This document shows positions 27,008 through 37,489 of a stretch of DNA of 64,000 bases, one piece after another. This DNA is from Cellvibrio sp. PSBB006 (GTDB taxonomy: Bacteria; Pseudomonadota; Gammaproteobacteria; Pseudomonadales; Cellvibrionaceae): positions 3,346,001 to 3,410,000 of the forward strand of contig NZ_CP021382.1 of NCBI RefSeq assembly GCF_002162135.1, written 5' to 3'. Both the position numbers and the translations under genes were made by a program. Within the stretch, counting starts at the first letter, position 1. Each line of letters starts with the position of its first letter. The notes below the pieces were generated by a model. That model ran no database searches and had not been told where the DNA came from. It saw only the letters and a list, made by a program, of their open reading frames with translations.

Positions 27008-28111
27008 TTACAGACGCATCGGCATAACAACATAAAGCGAATCACTGTTCTCAGGCTCTTCAATCAAGGCACTGCTGTTAGCATCAGAAAGGGTAATCTT
27101 GATGTTCTCGTGGTTGATGACATTCGCTACATCCTGCAAATAACTCACGTTAAAACCCACCTCCAAAGAATCGCCAGAATAATCTACAGTAACCTGCTCT
27201 TCTGCTTCTTCCTGTTCCGGGTTATTAGCCACAATCGTCAGCACACCATCGCTTAACAACAAGCGCACGCCCCGGTATTTTTCATTCGATAGAATAGCGG
27301 TGCGACCAAACGCCTGTTTAAGTTCAAGACGCGAGCCAATCACCACCTTGTTACCACCACGGGGCAGCACTCGTTCATATTCAGGGAACTTGCCATCCAC
27401 CAACTTGGAGGTAAAGGTGTACTCAGCTGAAGTGACGCGAATATGATTGGCACTGAGAGTAATTTCTACTTGAGCAGTAGAGTCATCCAGTAATCTGGAT
27501 AACTCCAATACCCCTTTACGCGGCAGGATCGCCTGGATAATTTCAGCGGTATTGACGGCAACTGCCCTGGTACACATCGCCATGCGGTGTCCATCGGTGG
27601 CAACTACACGTAGCTGATCCTGACGAACTTCCCATAGCATCCCGTTCAGGTAGTAACGGACATCCTGTTGTGCCATGGCAAAAGCCGTGCGTTCAATCAG
27701 GCGTTTAATCTCCTGTTGGGCACAGCTGAATTGCAAATTGCCCGGGCTGTCTTCAACATTGGGGAAATCACTCGCGGCGAGCGTAGACAAGGTAAAACGG
27801 CTGCGTCCGCTCTTGACAATAATGCGCTGCTCTTCCTGAAAAAACTCGATATTGGAGCCATCAGGAAGGGATCTGCAGATATCTACCAGCTTACGTGCAG
27901 GAACAGTTATCTCACCACTCTCCCCTGCCTGCTCCAGTTGTACGCGCCCGACAATCTCCACTTCCAGATCTGTACCGGTCAACGACAGTTGATCACCATT
28001 CAGGACCAGCAGCACATTAGACAGTACTGGCAGGGTTTGACGGCGCTCTACCACACCGGCAACCAATTGTAAGGGTTTAAGCAGAGCCTCGCGGGAAACG
28101 ACAAATTTCAT
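27008..28111 (-). CDS. dnaN: DNA polymerase III beta subunit (sliding clamp)
   Basis: 367 residues, E. coli length. Starts MKFVVSREALLKPLQLVAGVVERR and ends YVVMPMRL, both hallmarks of the clamp; three topologically alike domains follow each other. It tethers polymerase III to DNA and is a hub for many replication proteins. It lies 114 bases after dnaA. Confidence 0.99.
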   Translation of the reverse strand: MKFVVSREALLKPLQLVAGVVERRQTLPVLSNVLLVLNGDQLSLTGTDLEVEIVGRVQLEQAGESGEITVPARKLVDICRSLPDGSNIEFFQEEQRIIVKSGRSRFTLSTLAASDFPNVEDSPGNLQFSCAQQEIKRLIERTAFAMAQQDVRYYLNGMLWEVRQDQLRVVATDGHRMAMCTRAVAVNTAEIIQAILPRKGVLELSRLLDDSTAQVEITLSANHIRVTSAEYTFTSKLVDGKFPEYERVLPRGGNKVVIGSRLELKQAFGRTAILSNEKYRGVRLLLSDGVLTIVANNPEQEEAEEQVTVDYSGDSLEVGFNVSYLQDVANVINHENIKITLSDANSSALIEEPENSDSLYVVMPMRL

Positions 28112-28225
28112 GTGTTGGTCTCTTTAAATGTCCTGATAAAAGTGCTTCAACAGAAGGTATAGGAATTCTGGTGTGCGATAACCCTGCACGGCTTGCGCAT
28201 CATAAACCGAATCAGTGTGTCTGGA

Positions 28226-29761
28226 TCAAGTTGTGAGGGAACGCAGCAAATTTTTCATGTCTTCACGAATGTCCGCACTCTCTTCCTGCAGCTCCTTGAT
28301 CTTGCGGCAAGCGTGCAAAACCGTTGTATGATCTCGTCCACCAAAAGCCTCACCGATCTCCGGCAGGCTGTGATTGGTTAATTCTTTTGCCAGCGCCATG
28401 GCCACCTGCCGCGGACGTGCAACTGAGCGACTGCGACGCTTGGAAAGCAAGTCGTTGATCTTGATCTTGTAATACTCGCCTACAACGCGTTGGATATTAT
28501 CTATCCCCACCTGTTTATCCTGTAGGGCCAAGAGGTCTTTCAAAGCTTCGCGCACCAGGTCCACATCAATGGCGCGACCCGTAAAATTAGCACTGGCAAT
28601 CACCCGCTTTAACGCACCTTCCAGATCGCGCACATTGGCGCGAATACGCTGGGCAATAAAGAAGGCGGCTTCGTGGGGTAGATCTATACCGACCTGTTCA
28701 GCCTTCTTCATTAATATAGCGACGCGAGTTTCCAGCTCCGGCGGTTCAATGGCCACCGTTAGCCCCCAACCAAAACGGGACTTCAAGCGCTCCTCAAGGC
28801 CATTAATTTCCTTGGGATAACGATCACAGGTGAGAATGATCTGCCGACCGCCTTCAAGAAGGGAATTAAAGGTATGAAAAAATTCTTCCTGGGACCGCTC
28901 TTTGCCAGCGAAGAACTGAATATCGTCAATCAACAAAGCATCCATGGAACGGTAGTAGCGTTTGAAGTCGTTGATCGCGTTCAGCTGCAACGCCTTAACC
29001 ATATCTGCCACAAAACGCTCGGAGTGCAGATACACCACCTTGGCATTCGGATTACGGGCCACCATGGCATTACCAACTGCCTGCATCAAGTGGGTCTTAC
29101 CCAAGCCTACCCCGCCGTAAATAAATAACGGATTGTATGCACCGCCGGGATTTTCAGCCACCTGACGTGCCGCCGCCAGGCCCAGCTGGTTGGACTTACC
29201 TTCAACAAAGGTAGCGAAGGTTGAGGACACATTCAGATAGTTACTATGCTTAAGCGCTCCCTCAACTTCCGCCTCCTGCGTGTTACGCGAACCAGACTCA
29301 AAACCGGTCTCCACCGCTGCGGCGTCTTTTATCGGCGTAGCCATCGAGGTAACCCCTGAGACCACGCCATCAATAGAAGACAAAGCAGGAGCGCGGGATT
29401 CCGATGATAAGTTGCCATTGTGTTGAGGTTGCTGGGTCGCAAACGAGGATACGGGAACTGATTCAACAGCAGGCGATACCGGCACGCGATTGTATTGGAA
29501 CGCTGCCTGGGGTCTGGGAAGAATCCCGATCACCACTGTCAAACTGCTTCCCTGCTGGTAACTGCCGACCAACTCACGAATGCGAGTCAGAAATTTTTCG
29601 GACACCCAATCGCAAATAAATCGATTAGGTGCTAATAAACGTAATTCGTTGGGGCCGGCCGACTCATCGATCTGCAACGGTTTAATCCAGGTGTTGAACT
29701 GCTGTTGGGGCAATTCACCCTGTAAACTCGATGCGCATAATTTCCAAAGTGACTGCGGCAA
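28226..29761 (-). CDS. dnaA: chromosomal replication initiator protein DnaA
   Basis: 511 residues, longer than the 467 of E. coli because of an extended linker (domain II, about 90-175). Domain I starts [21 protein letters not shown]; domain III has Walker [10 protein letters not shown] and Walker [14 protein letters not shown]; domain IV has the DnaA-box binding helix-turn-helix with the signature [15 protein letters not shown]. The start is TTG 29761, which is rarer than the usual ATG or GTG; GGAG lies upstream and no other start fits. DnaA boxes lie just upstream. Confidence 0.98.
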   Translation of the reverse strand: MPQSLWKLCASSLQGELPQQQFNTWIKPLQIDESAGPNELRLLAPNRFICDWVSEKFLTRIRELVGSYQQGSSLTVVIGILPRPQAAFQYNRVPVSPAVESVPVSSFATQQPQHNGNLSSESRAPALSSIDGVVSGVTSMATPIKDAAAVETGFESGSRNTQEAEVEGALKHSNYLNVSSTFATFVEGKSNQLGLAAARQVAENPGGAYNPLFIYGGVGLGKTHLMQAVGNAMVARNPNAKVVYLHSERFVADMVKALQLNAINDFKRYYRSMDALLIDDIQFFAGKERSQEEFFHTFNSLLEGGRQIILTCDRYPKEINGLEERLKSRFGWGLTVAIEPPELETRVAILMKKAEQVGIDLPHEAAFFIAQRIRANVRDLEGALKRVIASANFTGRAIDVDLVREALKDLLALQDKQVGIDNIQRVVGEYYKIKINDLLSKRRSRSVARPRQVAMALAKELTNHSLPEIGEAFGGRDHTTVLHACRKIKELQEESADIREDMKNLLRSLTT

Positions 29762-30069
29762 AACCCCTACTCCAGGCTGAAAGTTATTATTTCAAAATGA
29801 GCCGGCTAGTGTACTCTCCCACCTCTTTGTTATCCACAGTTGACACAAAAAAATAATGTCATAAGAAATTTTTTACTCATTTAAATTCAATAAGTTAACA
29901 ACCACTCACCAGAAAATTTATACACAGAGCTGGCACAAAAAATTGTTCATTTTTTAATCTTATCTGTTAATAAATCTGTGGATATCCTCGTAATAAATTG
30001 GTGAAAAACCGGTATATCGAAAAATAACAACAAAATGCACTCAAGCCTGCAGCATTTCGACAAAATACA
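29762..30069. other. dnaA upstream region with DnaA boxes, candidate origin
   Basis: AT-rich. Three boxes: TTATCCACA at 29830-29838 (perfect), TTATACACA at 29918-29926 (fits TTATNCACA), and TGTGGATAT at 29977-29985 (reverse orientation, one mismatch). Long A/T tracts lie at 29845-29890 and 29938-29960. In pseudomonads the functional origin lies between dnaA and rpmH, so this is a candidate oriC; it must also contain the dnaA promoter and could simply be its autoregulatory site. Confidence 0.6.
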
Positions 30070-30124
30070 TTGATTTACCTTTGGGCTTTCTTTAGAATCC
30101 CGCGTCTTTTCACACGCCGTGTGA
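30070..30124 (+). promoter_or_regulatory. rpmH promoter and palindromic leader element
   Basis: TTGATT (30070-30075) and TAGAAT (30093-30098) are separated by 17 bases. Just downstream TCACACG-C-CGTGTGA (30110-30124) is a perfect 7-base inverted repeat with a 1-base centre, in the leader of rpmH; its role is unknown. Confidence 0.6.
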
Positions 30125-30175
30125 TCTCCGCTACGGTTGCATCAACAGCAGCTCTTAAACAACAGGTTCAGTTTC

Positions 30176-30310
30176 ATGAAAAGAACATTCCAGCCCAGCA
30201 ATCTGAAGCGCGTCCGCAATCACGGTTTCCGTGCCCGCATGGCTACCAAGAACGGTCGTTTGGTATTGGCTCGTCGTCGCGCTAAAGGTCGCAAGCAATT
30301 AACTATCTAA
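30176..30310 (+). CDS. rpmH: 50S ribosomal protein L34
   Basis: 44 residues, [18 protein letters not shown] start and [12 protein letters not shown] end, essentially the universal L34 sequence. It is basic and binds 23S rRNA. It is followed by rnpA after 32 bases, the standard pairing. Confidence 0.99.
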   Translation: MKRTFQPSNLKRVRNHGFRARMATKNGRLVLARRRAKGRKQLTI

Positions 30311-30342
30311 TTGCTGCTTCCGCAAGAAAATGAGTCGCTAGA

Positions 30343-30729
30343 GTGAAGCAGGCGTTCGGGAAGTCGCTCCGCCTTCTTTCCTCTAGTGATTTTCAAAGCG
30401 TCTTCGATGGCGCCACTGCTCGTATATCCCACCAGCACTTCCTTATCCTCGCGCGCGCCAATCAATTGGATCATCCCCGTTTAGGTTTGGTGATAGCCAA
30501 GAAACACATTCGTCTTGCCGTGGCTCGCAATCGCATAAAACGTTTGATTCGCGAAAGTTTTCGTCAACAACAGCAATCTTTGGCGGGTATAGATGTTATT
30601 GTACTGGCCCGCAAAGGGATGGATGACCTGGCGAATCCGGTCGTTGCGAAACAACTCCAGCAACAGTGGCAGCGGGTAGTACGCAAACTCAATCAGACGC
30701 CGCAACCTGCCCGCAATGAACAGAGGTAA
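30343..30729 (+). CDS. rnpA: ribonuclease P protein component
   Basis: 128 residues from GTG 30343. The RNR signature is clear in AVARNRIKRLIRESFR; the LGLVIAKKHIRLAV strand precedes it. The protein helps RNase P RNA bind pre-tRNA leaders. It sits between rpmH and yidD with the usual close spacing. Confidence 0.97.
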   Translation: MKQAFGKSLRLLSSSDFQSVFDGATARISHQHFLILARANQLDHPRLGLVIAKKHIRLAVARNRIKRLIRESFRQQQQSLAGIDVIVLARKGMDDLANPVVAKQLQQQWQRVVRKLNQTPQPARNEQR

Positions 30730-30734
30730 CACGC

Positions 30735-30983
30735 ATGCGTCGGCTGGCCATTAAATGTATACATGGCTATCGCTACCTGCTGAGTCCGTGGATCGGCAAT
30801 CAATGCCGCTTTTACCCGAGCTGTTCGCATTACGCTGAGGAAGCAATTGAAAAACACGGTTTTATAAAAGGGGGTTATTTAACGTTCCGTCGCCTTATAA
30901 AATGCCACCCCTGGCATGCGGGCGGAATTGATCTGGTCCCGGAGAAAACCACTCATACTCAACCAACAGATGGCACTCGATAA
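30735..30983 (+). CDS. yidD: membrane insertion efficiency factor YidD
   Basis: 82 residues. The conserved core is YRYLLSPWIGNQCRFYPSCSHYAEEAIEKHG with paired cysteines, then KCHPWHAGGIDLVP. YidD helps insertion of membrane proteins with YidC. It starts 5 bases after rnpA and its stop lies 1 base before the yidC start. Confidence 0.96.
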   Translation: MRRLAIKCIHGYRYLLSPWIGNQCRFYPSCSHYAEEAIEKHGFIKGGYLTFRRLIKCHPWHAGGIDLVPEKTTHTQPTDGTR

Positions 30984-30984
30984 G

Positions 30985-32652
30985 ATGGATTGGCAAAAGA
31001 ACCTGTTAATCGCGGCGATGATCGCCGTTCTTTTTATGCTGGTGATTCGCTGGAATGACTTTCAGGAAAACCTCCCCGACTCACAAGTACCCGTAGCAAG
31101 CTCCACTACTGAAGGTTCAGGTTTCGAGACCCCGGATCAAAGTGCCAGTGATATCCCGAGCCTGCCGGCTAATGAGGATGTACCGGCCGAACCCAATCAG
31201 GCACCAACCCCCACCAATCAGACCATCAAGGTATTCACCGACAGTCTGCAGCTGGAGATCAGCACCCTCGGCGGCGATATCACCTCTGTTGCCCTGCCGC
31301 GCCATTACGCTGAGTTGAATACGCCCGATGTTCCCTTCGTACTGCTGGATAATCGCAATAACCACACTTATGTTGCACAGAGCGGTTTGATTGGCGCTAA
31401 CGGCACCGACAGTGCGGCAGGACGGCCGACCTTCAGCGCGACTCAACGCGAATACCGCATGGCAGATGACCAGGACAGCCTGATCGTAGACCTGGTTTAT
31501 CAACAAGGTGAGGTGTCCATCACCAAGCGCTTCACTTTCACCCGCGAAGAATACCTGGTCAAGGTGGAATACCTGATCAACAACCAGAGCGACACAGCCT
31601 GGAGCGCCAACCTCTATGGTCAGATCAAGCGCGACGGTCAGAACTTCCATAAAGTCAGCGCGTTGGAGATGAACCCTTTCCTCGGTGCAGCCATCACCAC
31701 GCTGGATGAAAACTACAAGAAATTGAGTTTTGATGACCTGAGCGAGAAAGACTTTAAAACCACGCGCGACGGTGGTTGGGTCGCGATGGTGCAACACTAC
31801 TTTATCAGCGCCTGGATTCCCGCCGCACAACAACAAAACACCTACCACCTGCGCAAGGTTGCCGGACAGGATTTGTATCTGCTGGGTTTTACCAGTCAAC
31901 GGGTAGAGGTTGCGCCGGGTAGCGAGGGCAGTTTGCAGGCCCAGTTCTACGCCGGCCCGAAAGATACCGAACGGCTTGAAGAGATATCTCCCTACCTTGA
32001 CCTGACCGTGGATTACGGCTGGCTATGGTGGATTGCCAAACCTCTGTTCTGGTTATTGAAATTTATCCACAGCTTCGTGGGTAACTGGGGTCTGGCGATT
32101 ATCGGTTTAACGATCCTGGTGAAAGCCGCTTTCTTCAAATTGAGTGCTACCAGTTATCGATCCATGGCCAAGATGCGCAAGCTGGCGCCAAAGATGCAGG
32201 ACCTGAAAGAGCGGTGTGGCGATGATCGCCAGAAGATGTCGCAGGAAATGATGAAGCTTTATAAGGAAGAAAAAGTGAACCCGCTCGGCGGGTGCCTGCC
32301 GATCCTGGTGCAAATGCCGGTGTTCCTGGCCTTGTACTGGACCTTGATGGAGAGCGTCGAGTTACGTCATTCACCTTTCTTCTTCTGGATTCAGGATCTG
32401 TCCGTTAAAGATCCATTCTTTGTGTTGCCGCTGATTATGGGCCTCACCATGTTTATCCAGATGAAATTGAACCCGACACCACCGGACCCGATGCAAGCGC
32501 GGGTTATGCAGTTGATGCCGGTCGTGTTTACGTTTATGTTCCTGTGGTTCCCGGCCGGTCTGGTACTTTACTGGGTTACCAACAACACACTGGGTATCTT
32601 GCAACAATGGTTGATTACCCGCCAGATAGAGAACGCCGATAAAAAGGCTTAA
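30985..32652 (+). CDS. yidC: membrane protein insertase YidC
   Basis: 555 residues. The start MDWQKNLLIAAMIAVLFML matches the family N-terminal helix, so ATG 30985 is chosen over an earlier in-frame ATG. A large periplasmic domain (about 60-345) precedes the conserved five-helix insertase core (WGLAIIGLTILVKAAFF, then NPLGGCLPILVQMPVFLALYW). It inserts F0 subunits such as AtpE, encoded 10 kb downstream. Confidence 0.98.
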   Translation: MDWQKNLLIAAMIAVLFMLVIRWNDFQENLPDSQVPVASSTTEGSGFETPDQSASDIPSLPANEDVPAEPNQAPTPTNQTIKVFTDSLQLEISTLGGDITSVALPRHYAELNTPDVPFVLLDNRNNHTYVAQSGLIGANGTDSAAGRPTFSATQREYRMADDQDSLIVDLVYQQGEVSITKRFTFTREEYLVKVEYLINNQSDTAWSANLYGQIKRDGQNFHKVSALEMNPFLGAAITTLDENYKKLSFDDLSEKDFKTTRDGGWVAMVQHYFISAWIPAAQQQNTYHLRKVAGQDLYLLGFTSQRVEVAPGSEGSLQAQFYAGPKDTERLEEISPYLDLTVDYGWLWWIAKPLFWLLKFIHSFVGNWGLAIIGLTILVKAAFFKLSATSYRSMAKMRKLAPKMQDLKERCGDDRQKMSQEMMKLYKEEKVNPLGGCLPILVQMPVFLALYWTLMESVELRHSPFFFWIQDLSVKDPFFVLPLIMGLTMFIQMKLNPTPPDPMQARVMQLMPVVFTFMFLWFPAGLVLYWVTNNTLGILQQWLITRQIENADKKA

Positions 32653-32661
32653 GCCCTTATC

Positions 32662-34023
32662 GTGAATCCCAATACCGACACTATTGCCGCCATCGCCACC
32701 GCCACCGGGCGCGGTGGTGTCGGTATCCTGCGGGTCTCAGGCCCTAAAGCCCGCATAGTGGCGGATGCATTACTCAAGCAACCCTTGCAACCGCGCCATG
32801 CGCACTATTGCAGCTTCCACACTCAAGCTGGCGAAGTCCTCGACCAGGGTATTGCGTTGTTTTTCCCCGGTCCCCATTCCTTCACCGGCGAAGATGTCCT
32901 CGAACTGCAGGGCCACGGTGGCCCGGTTATCCTGGACTTACTGCTGCGCGAAATTACCCGACTGGGTGTACGACTTGCGCGTCCCGGCGAATTCTCGGAG
33001 CGCGCCTTCCTCAATGACAAACTGGACCTCGCCCAAGCCGAAGCCATCGCTGACCTGATTGATGCCACTACCGAACAGGCCGCTCGCAATGCCCTACATT
33101 CTTTGCAGGGTGCCTTCTCAGTGAAGATCAATGAACTGGTGGAAGCGCTGATCCAGTTACGCATCTATGTTGAAGCGGCTATCGATTTTCCCGAAGAGGA
33201 GATCGATTTCCTGAGCGACGGCCACGTTGCAAAAGAATTTGCACACATAGAGCAGCGTCTTGAAGCGGTATTTCGCGAAGCCAAACAAGGCGTCTTGATG
33301 CGTGACGGCATGCGGGTGGTGATTGCCGGTCGTCCCAATGCCGGTAAATCCAGCTTGTTAAATGCCTTGAGCGGACGGGACAGCGCCATTGTCACCAGCA
33401 TCGAAGGCACTACTCGCGATGTGTTGCGCGAACATATCCACATTGACGGCATGCCGCTGCATATCATCGATACCGCCGGATTACGCGACAGTCCCGATGA
33501 AGTCGAACAGATCGGTATCCAGCGCGCCTGGCAGGAGATCCGCCAGGCTGACCGTATCCTCTTATTAGTCGATGCGCGCAGCAGTGACGAGCAACAACCG
33601 GAGATCCTCTGGCCGGAATTTGTTTCCCAGCTGCCGGACCCGGACAAGCTGACTCTGGTACGCAACAAGATCGATTTAACCAACGAGGCCTGTGGATTCC
33701 TTAATAAAGAACACAGTGCTATAGGCATCAGTGCCGCTACCGGAGCCGGGATCGATATCCTCAAGCAACACCTTAAAGACATCATGGGTTATCAACAGAC
33801 CGGTGAAGGCGGCTTCACCGCCCGTCGACGCCATCTGGATGCACTGGAACGTGCCCAGATCTATCTCAATGCCGGCAAAGCCCAGCTTCATGGCTATGCT
33901 GCGGGCGAATTATTCGCCGAGGATCTACGCCAGGCTCAGAACGCACTGAGTGAAATTACGGGTCAATTTACCTCTGATGATCTCCTCGGCCGTATCTTCA
34001 GCAGTTTCTGCATCGGCAAATAA
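32662..34023 (+). CDS. mnmE: tRNA uridine-5-carboxymethylaminomethyl modification GTPase MnmE
   Basis: 453 residues from GTG 32662. N-terminal tetrahydrofolate-binding domain ([20 protein letters not shown]), a G domain with Walker [10 protein letters not shown] and [14 protein letters not shown], and the C-terminal FCIGK with its conserved cysteine. With MnmG it modifies the wobble uridine of several tRNAs. mnmG follows after a 600-base gap that contains DnaA boxes. Confidence 0.98.
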   Translation: MNPNTDTIAAIATATGRGGVGILRVSGPKARIVADALLKQPLQPRHAHYCSFHTQAGEVLDQGIALFFPGPHSFTGEDVLELQGHGGPVILDLLLREITRLGVRLARPGEFSERAFLNDKLDLAQAEAIADLIDATTEQAARNALHSLQGAFSVKINELVEALIQLRIYVEAAIDFPEEEIDFLSDGHVAKEFAHIEQRLEAVFREAKQGVLMRDGMRVVIAGRPNAGKSSLLNALSGRDSAIVTSIEGTTRDVLREHIHIDGMPLHIIDTAGLRDSPDEVEQIGIQRAWQEIRQADRILLLVDARSSDEQQPEILWPEFVSQLPDPDKLTLVRNKIDLTNEACGFLNKEHSAIGISAATGAGIDILKQHLKDIMGYQQTGEGGFTARRRHLDALERAQIYLNAGKAQLHGYAAGELFAEDLRQAQNALSEITGQFTSDDLLGRIFSSFCIGK

Positions 34024-34528
34024 ACACCCCATCCACGTCAATAACGAGCAAAAACCTTCCCCTGCGAGTAACCTTTTCCTCGTTATTAACCCTGATTCCA
34101 CCAGCAGTTACACAAGTTATCCACATTTATTCACAGGTTTATTCAATAAACTTCTGTTTTCCTTCATATTTTGATCCAGCTATCTGCGTTATGTGGGTAA
34201 GTCTGTTGGCTTGTGGGCTTAAAAACTGCCAATAGTTTTGGGGATAACCTGAAAAATCAGCTCTGGCTGTATAACTAACACTTTTACCACCAGCTTTGCG
34301 GCAGCTTTCTGCCAGCTTATGAGGATCTTTCCCTTGGACTTATTATTAAACTAATTTATTGAAATTAAAGGATATTTTTGTCTTATCCACAGAATGCCGG
34401 TCTCATATTAGTAGTAACAGCATTTATCCTTTCATTAAATAACTCTATATATTTTTAATTAATAAATTTTCCACTGTTGTAACGTGAAGAACTAAAAACA
34501 TTGAAACTAAAAATAGTTTGCGCAAGTT
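34024..34528. other. mnmE-mnmG intergenic DnaA-box cluster, second candidate origin
   Basis: About 500 bases without a gene. Perfect boxes TTATCCACA at 34117-34125 and 34383-34391; TTATTCACA at 34127-34135; near matches in reverse at 34192-34200 (TGTGGGTAA) and 34239-34247 (TGGGGATAA). An AT-rich stretch (34340-34380 and 34425-34500) could be the unwinding element. The position next to mnmG is where enteric and Vibrio origins lie. It holds more boxes than the dnaA side. Confidence 0.6.
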
Positions 34529-34557
34529 TTGTACAAGTGAGCGCGCCGCTCTATAAT
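34529..34557 (+). promoter_or_regulatory. mnmG promoter
   Basis: TTGTAC (34529-34534), 17 bases, then TATAAT (34552-34557). The predicted start is about 60 bases before the mnmG ATG. In enteric bacteria, transcription from this gene affects origin firing, which adds interest to its place beside the box cluster. Confidence 0.7.
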
Positions 34558-34623
34558 GGCGCCCCTTTTGAATTTGCCTGATCCCCTTTTTCCAACCGGC
34601 TGACTTGTGAGGCCTTTAAAACC

Positions 34624-36534
34624 ATGATCTTTCCTGAACGTTTTGATGTCATCGTAATTGGCGGCGGCCACGCAGGGACCGAGGCTTGCCTGGCGGCGGC
34701 GCGGATGGGTAGTAAAACCCTGTTGTTGACCCACAATATCGAGACCTTGGGGCAGATGTCGTGTAATCCGGCTATTGGCGGTATCGGAAAAAGCCATCTG
34801 GTGAAAGAAATCGATGCCCTGGGCGGTGCGATGGCGTTGGCCACCGACAAAGGCGGCATCCAGTTTCGGGTACTCAACGCTCGTAAAGGCCCGGCCGTGC
34901 GGGCTACCCGTGCCCAGGCTGACCGGATTCTTTACAAAGCAGCGGTTCGCCACATGCTGGAAAACCAGCCTAACCTGTGGATCTTCCAGCAAGCCGCCGA
35001 TGACCTGATCGTGGAAAATGATCAGGTACGTGGTGTGGTGACACAGATGGGATTAAAGTTTTACGCCAGTTCGGTGGTGTTGACCGCCGGCACTTTTCTC
35101 GGTGGTTTGATCCATATCGGTTTGCAAAATCATTCCGGTGGTCGTGCCGGTGATCCACCGTCCATTGCACTTTCCAAACGTCTGCGCGAGTTGCCTTTGC
35201 GCGTTGATCGCTTGAAAACCGGTACACCGCCGCGTATTGATGCGCGTACCGTTAATTTTGATGGTCTGGAAAAACAATGGGGCGATGAGCCACGCCCGGT
35301 GATGTCAGTGCGCGGCAATCGCGCGATGCACCCGGAGCAAATGTGTTGCTGGATCACCCACACCAACGAAAAAACCCACGAGATTATTCGCGGCGGTCTG
35401 GATCGTTCGCCGATGTACTCCGGCGTCATCGAAGGCATCGGTCCACGCTACTGTCCATCCATCGAAGACAAGATTCACCGCTTCGCGGATAAAGACTCTC
35501 ACCAGGTATTTATCGAGCCGGAGGGTTTAACCACCCACGAACTGTATCCCAATGGTATTTCGACCAGCCTGCCGTTTGATGTGCAGATGAGCCTGGTGCG
35601 ATCCATCAAAGGTTTTGAAAACGCGCATATCGTTCGCCCCGGCTACGCGATTGAATACGACTTTTTTAATCCACAGGATTTGAAACACAGTCTTGAAACC
35701 AAAGTCATTGGCGGATTGTTTTTTGCTGGCCAGATTAACGGCACCACGGGCTACGAAGAAGCGGGCGCCCAAGGCTTGCTCGCCGGTTTAAATGCATCGC
35801 TGCGCGCGCAGGACAAAGACACCTGGTGTCCGCGTCGCGATGAAGCCTATCTCGGTGTATTGGTTGACGACCTGATTACCCTCGGTACCAAAGAACCCTA
35901 TCGCATGTTCACCAGCCGCGCGGAATACCGGTTGATGCTGCGCGAAGACAATGCCGATTTACGGCTCACAGAAAAAGGGCGCGAACTGGGATTAGTCGGC
36001 GAAGAACAGTGGCGCGCCTTCTGCGAAAAACGCGAAGCCATCGCGCGCGAACAGGAACGCCTGAAAGCCACCTGGATTCAAGCCGGATCACCTGAAGCCG
36101 AAAAAATCGAAGCGAAAGTGCAGACGAAATTATTACGCGAATACAATCTTTACGACTTATTAAAACGTCCGGAACTGGAATATGCAGATCTTGCCGATTT
36201 AAAAGGCGAAGGCGTTGCTGATGAGTTTGTGGCGGAACAAATTGAAATCGAGGCGAAGTACTCAGGTTACATTGATCGCCAGCAGGAAGAGATCGAGCGC
36301 ATGCGCGCGTATGAAAACACCTTGATTCCGACGGATTTTGATTTTACCCAAGTGGAAGGTTTGTCCAACGAGGTAAAACAAAAACTCGCCAACGCCAAAC
36401 CGGAAACTCTTGCACGGGCTTCACGAATTTCCGGCGTAACCCCGGCAGCGATTTCACAACTCATGATGTACATGAAAAAACGTGGCTTGTTAAAAAAAGC
36501 AAAATCAGCCGAGAGTCTTGAACAAGCTTCTTGA
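34624..36534 (+). CDS. mnmG: tRNA uridine-5-carboxymethylaminomethyl modification enzyme MnmG (GidA)
   Basis: 636 residues. FAD-binding [17 protein letters not shown] at the start, the [21 protein letters not shown] segment with the catalytic cysteine upstream (MSCNPAIGG), and the C-terminal helical domain that binds MnmE ([20 protein letters not shown]). It acts with MnmE. A structured repeat (copy C) separates it from rsmG, where other genomes usually have short spacing. Confidence 0.98.
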   Translation: MIFPERFDVIVIGGGHAGTEACLAAARMGSKTLLLTHNIETLGQMSCNPAIGGIGKSHLVKEIDALGGAMALATDKGGIQFRVLNARKGPAVRATRAQADRILYKAAVRHMLENQPNLWIFQQAADDLIVENDQVRGVVTQMGLKFYASSVVLTAGTFLGGLIHIGLQNHSGGRAGDPPSIALSKRLRELPLRVDRLKTGTPPRIDARTVNFDGLEKQWGDEPRPVMSVRGNRAMHPEQMCCWITHTNEKTHEIIRGGLDRSPMYSGVIEGIGPRYCPSIEDKIHRFADKDSHQVFIEPEGLTTHELYPNGISTSLPFDVQMSLVRSIKGFENAHIVRPGYAIEYDFFNPQDLKHSLETKVIGGLFFAGQINGTTGYEEAGAQGLLAGLNASLRAQDKDTWCPRRDEAYLGVLVDDLITLGTKEPYRMFTSRAEYRLMLREDNADLRLTEKGRELGLVGEEQWRAFCEKREAIAREQERLKATWIQAGSPEAEKIEAKVQTKLLREYNLYDLLKRPELEYADLADLKGEGVADEFVAEQIEIEAKYSGYIDRQQEEIERMRAYENTLIPTDFDFTQVEGLSNEVKQKLANAKPETLARASRISGVTPAAISQLMMYMKKRGLLKKAKSAESLEQAS

Positions 36535-36584
36535 TAAATTGCGAAAAAGAAAATTTTAATTTCAGAGTTTTAGCTCTGAGAGAC

Positions 36585-36684
36585 GGATTCCATAGTGACT
36601 TCCGAGACACGCCGTGAATACATCCCTGTAGGCTCAGCACCCGCATCCATGCGGGTGATGGTCTCGGAAGTCACTATGGAATCC
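36585..36684 (+). repeat. structured dispersed repeat, copy C
   Basis: Perfect 24-base arms at 36585-36608 and 36661-36684 enclose a 52-base core (36609-36660). The first inner hairpin equals that of copy A. In the second, the stem reads CACCCGCAT-CC-ATGCGGGTG where copy A has CATCGGCAT-CC-ATGCCGATG, so base pairs changed together. It sits between mnmG (51 bases after its stop) and rsmG (26 bases before its start), and might affect expression of rsmG. Confidence 0.9.
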
Positions 36685-36710
36685 TCGCGAACATCTTTCC
36701 TTACGAGTAT

Positions 36711-37376
36711 TTGGTTTTGACTGATCTACAAAAAAAACTACAACAACAATTGATTGATGGTGCTGATCAATTGTCTGTGTCATTAAATGAAACGCAGATA
36801 GAAAAATTACTGGCTTACCTCAACGAATTTGATAAATGGAACAAGGCTTACAATCTTTCAGCCATTCGTAATATTGAACAAATGGTTGCACGGCATATTC
36901 TGGATAGCTTGAGTGTGGTGCCCTACTTTCAGCAGTCGACCTATTCCCATCTTGAAAATATTATCGATGTAGGAACTGGCGGAGGTTTGCCGGGTATTCC
37001 CCTAGCCATCATGTTTCCCGAAAAACGGTTTACCTTGCTCGACAGTAACGGTAAAAAAACCCGCTTTTTATTTCACGTAAAAACCTTACTCGATTTGGAT
37101 AACGTCACCGTGGAAAACCGTCGTGTTGAACAATTTCAGCCGACCGAAAAATTCCAGGTGGTGATCAGCCGCGCCTTTGCCAGTTTGCAGGATATGACCG
37201 AAGGTTGTATCCATCTGCTGGCGGACGAAGGTATCTTTATGGCGATGAAGGGCCTGTATCCCGATGATGAACTGCTGCCGTTGCAAGGCAAGGTCAGCCT
37301 TGAGGCGAGTTATCCACTCAATGTCCCCGAAACGGACGGGGAACGACACTTGCTGATTCTCAAACCCGTCGACTAA
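36711..37376 (+). CDS. rsmG: 16S rRNA (guanine527-N7) methyltransferase RsmG (GidB)
   Basis: 221 residues. SAM-binding IIDVGTGGGLPGIPLAI, then KRFTLLDSNGKKTRFL, both family signatures, and VISRAFASLQDM. It methylates G527 of 16S rRNA; loss gives low-level streptomycin resistance. The start is a TTG at 36711 or 36717; ACGAG lies just upstream. The structured repeat C ends 26 bases before the first of these. Confidence 0.95.
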   Translation: MVLTDLQKKLQQQLIDGADQLSVSLNETQIEKLLAYLNEFDKWNKAYNLSAIRNIEQMVARHILDSLSVVPYFQQSTYSHLENIIDVGTGGGLPGIPLAIMFPEKRFTLLDSNGKKTRFLFHVKTLLDLDNVTVENRRVEQFQPTEKFQVVISRAFASLQDMTEGCIHLLADEGIFMAMKGLYPDDELLPLQGKVSLEASYPLNVPETDGERHLLILKPVD

Positions 37377-37489
37377 GCCTTGGCAACCTCTGGTTGCGGT
37401 GGTAAAAATCCCATCTTCCCGGTTGCCCTGAAAAAATAACTGCCACACAATAGCCCGCTGTCTCATCCGGGCCCGTTAAGGAACATCAC

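Noticed and set aside
31117-31899. 260-codon antisense frame inside yidC
   Set aside because: Lies fully opposite a well-conserved gene, has no recognisable domain or ribosome site.
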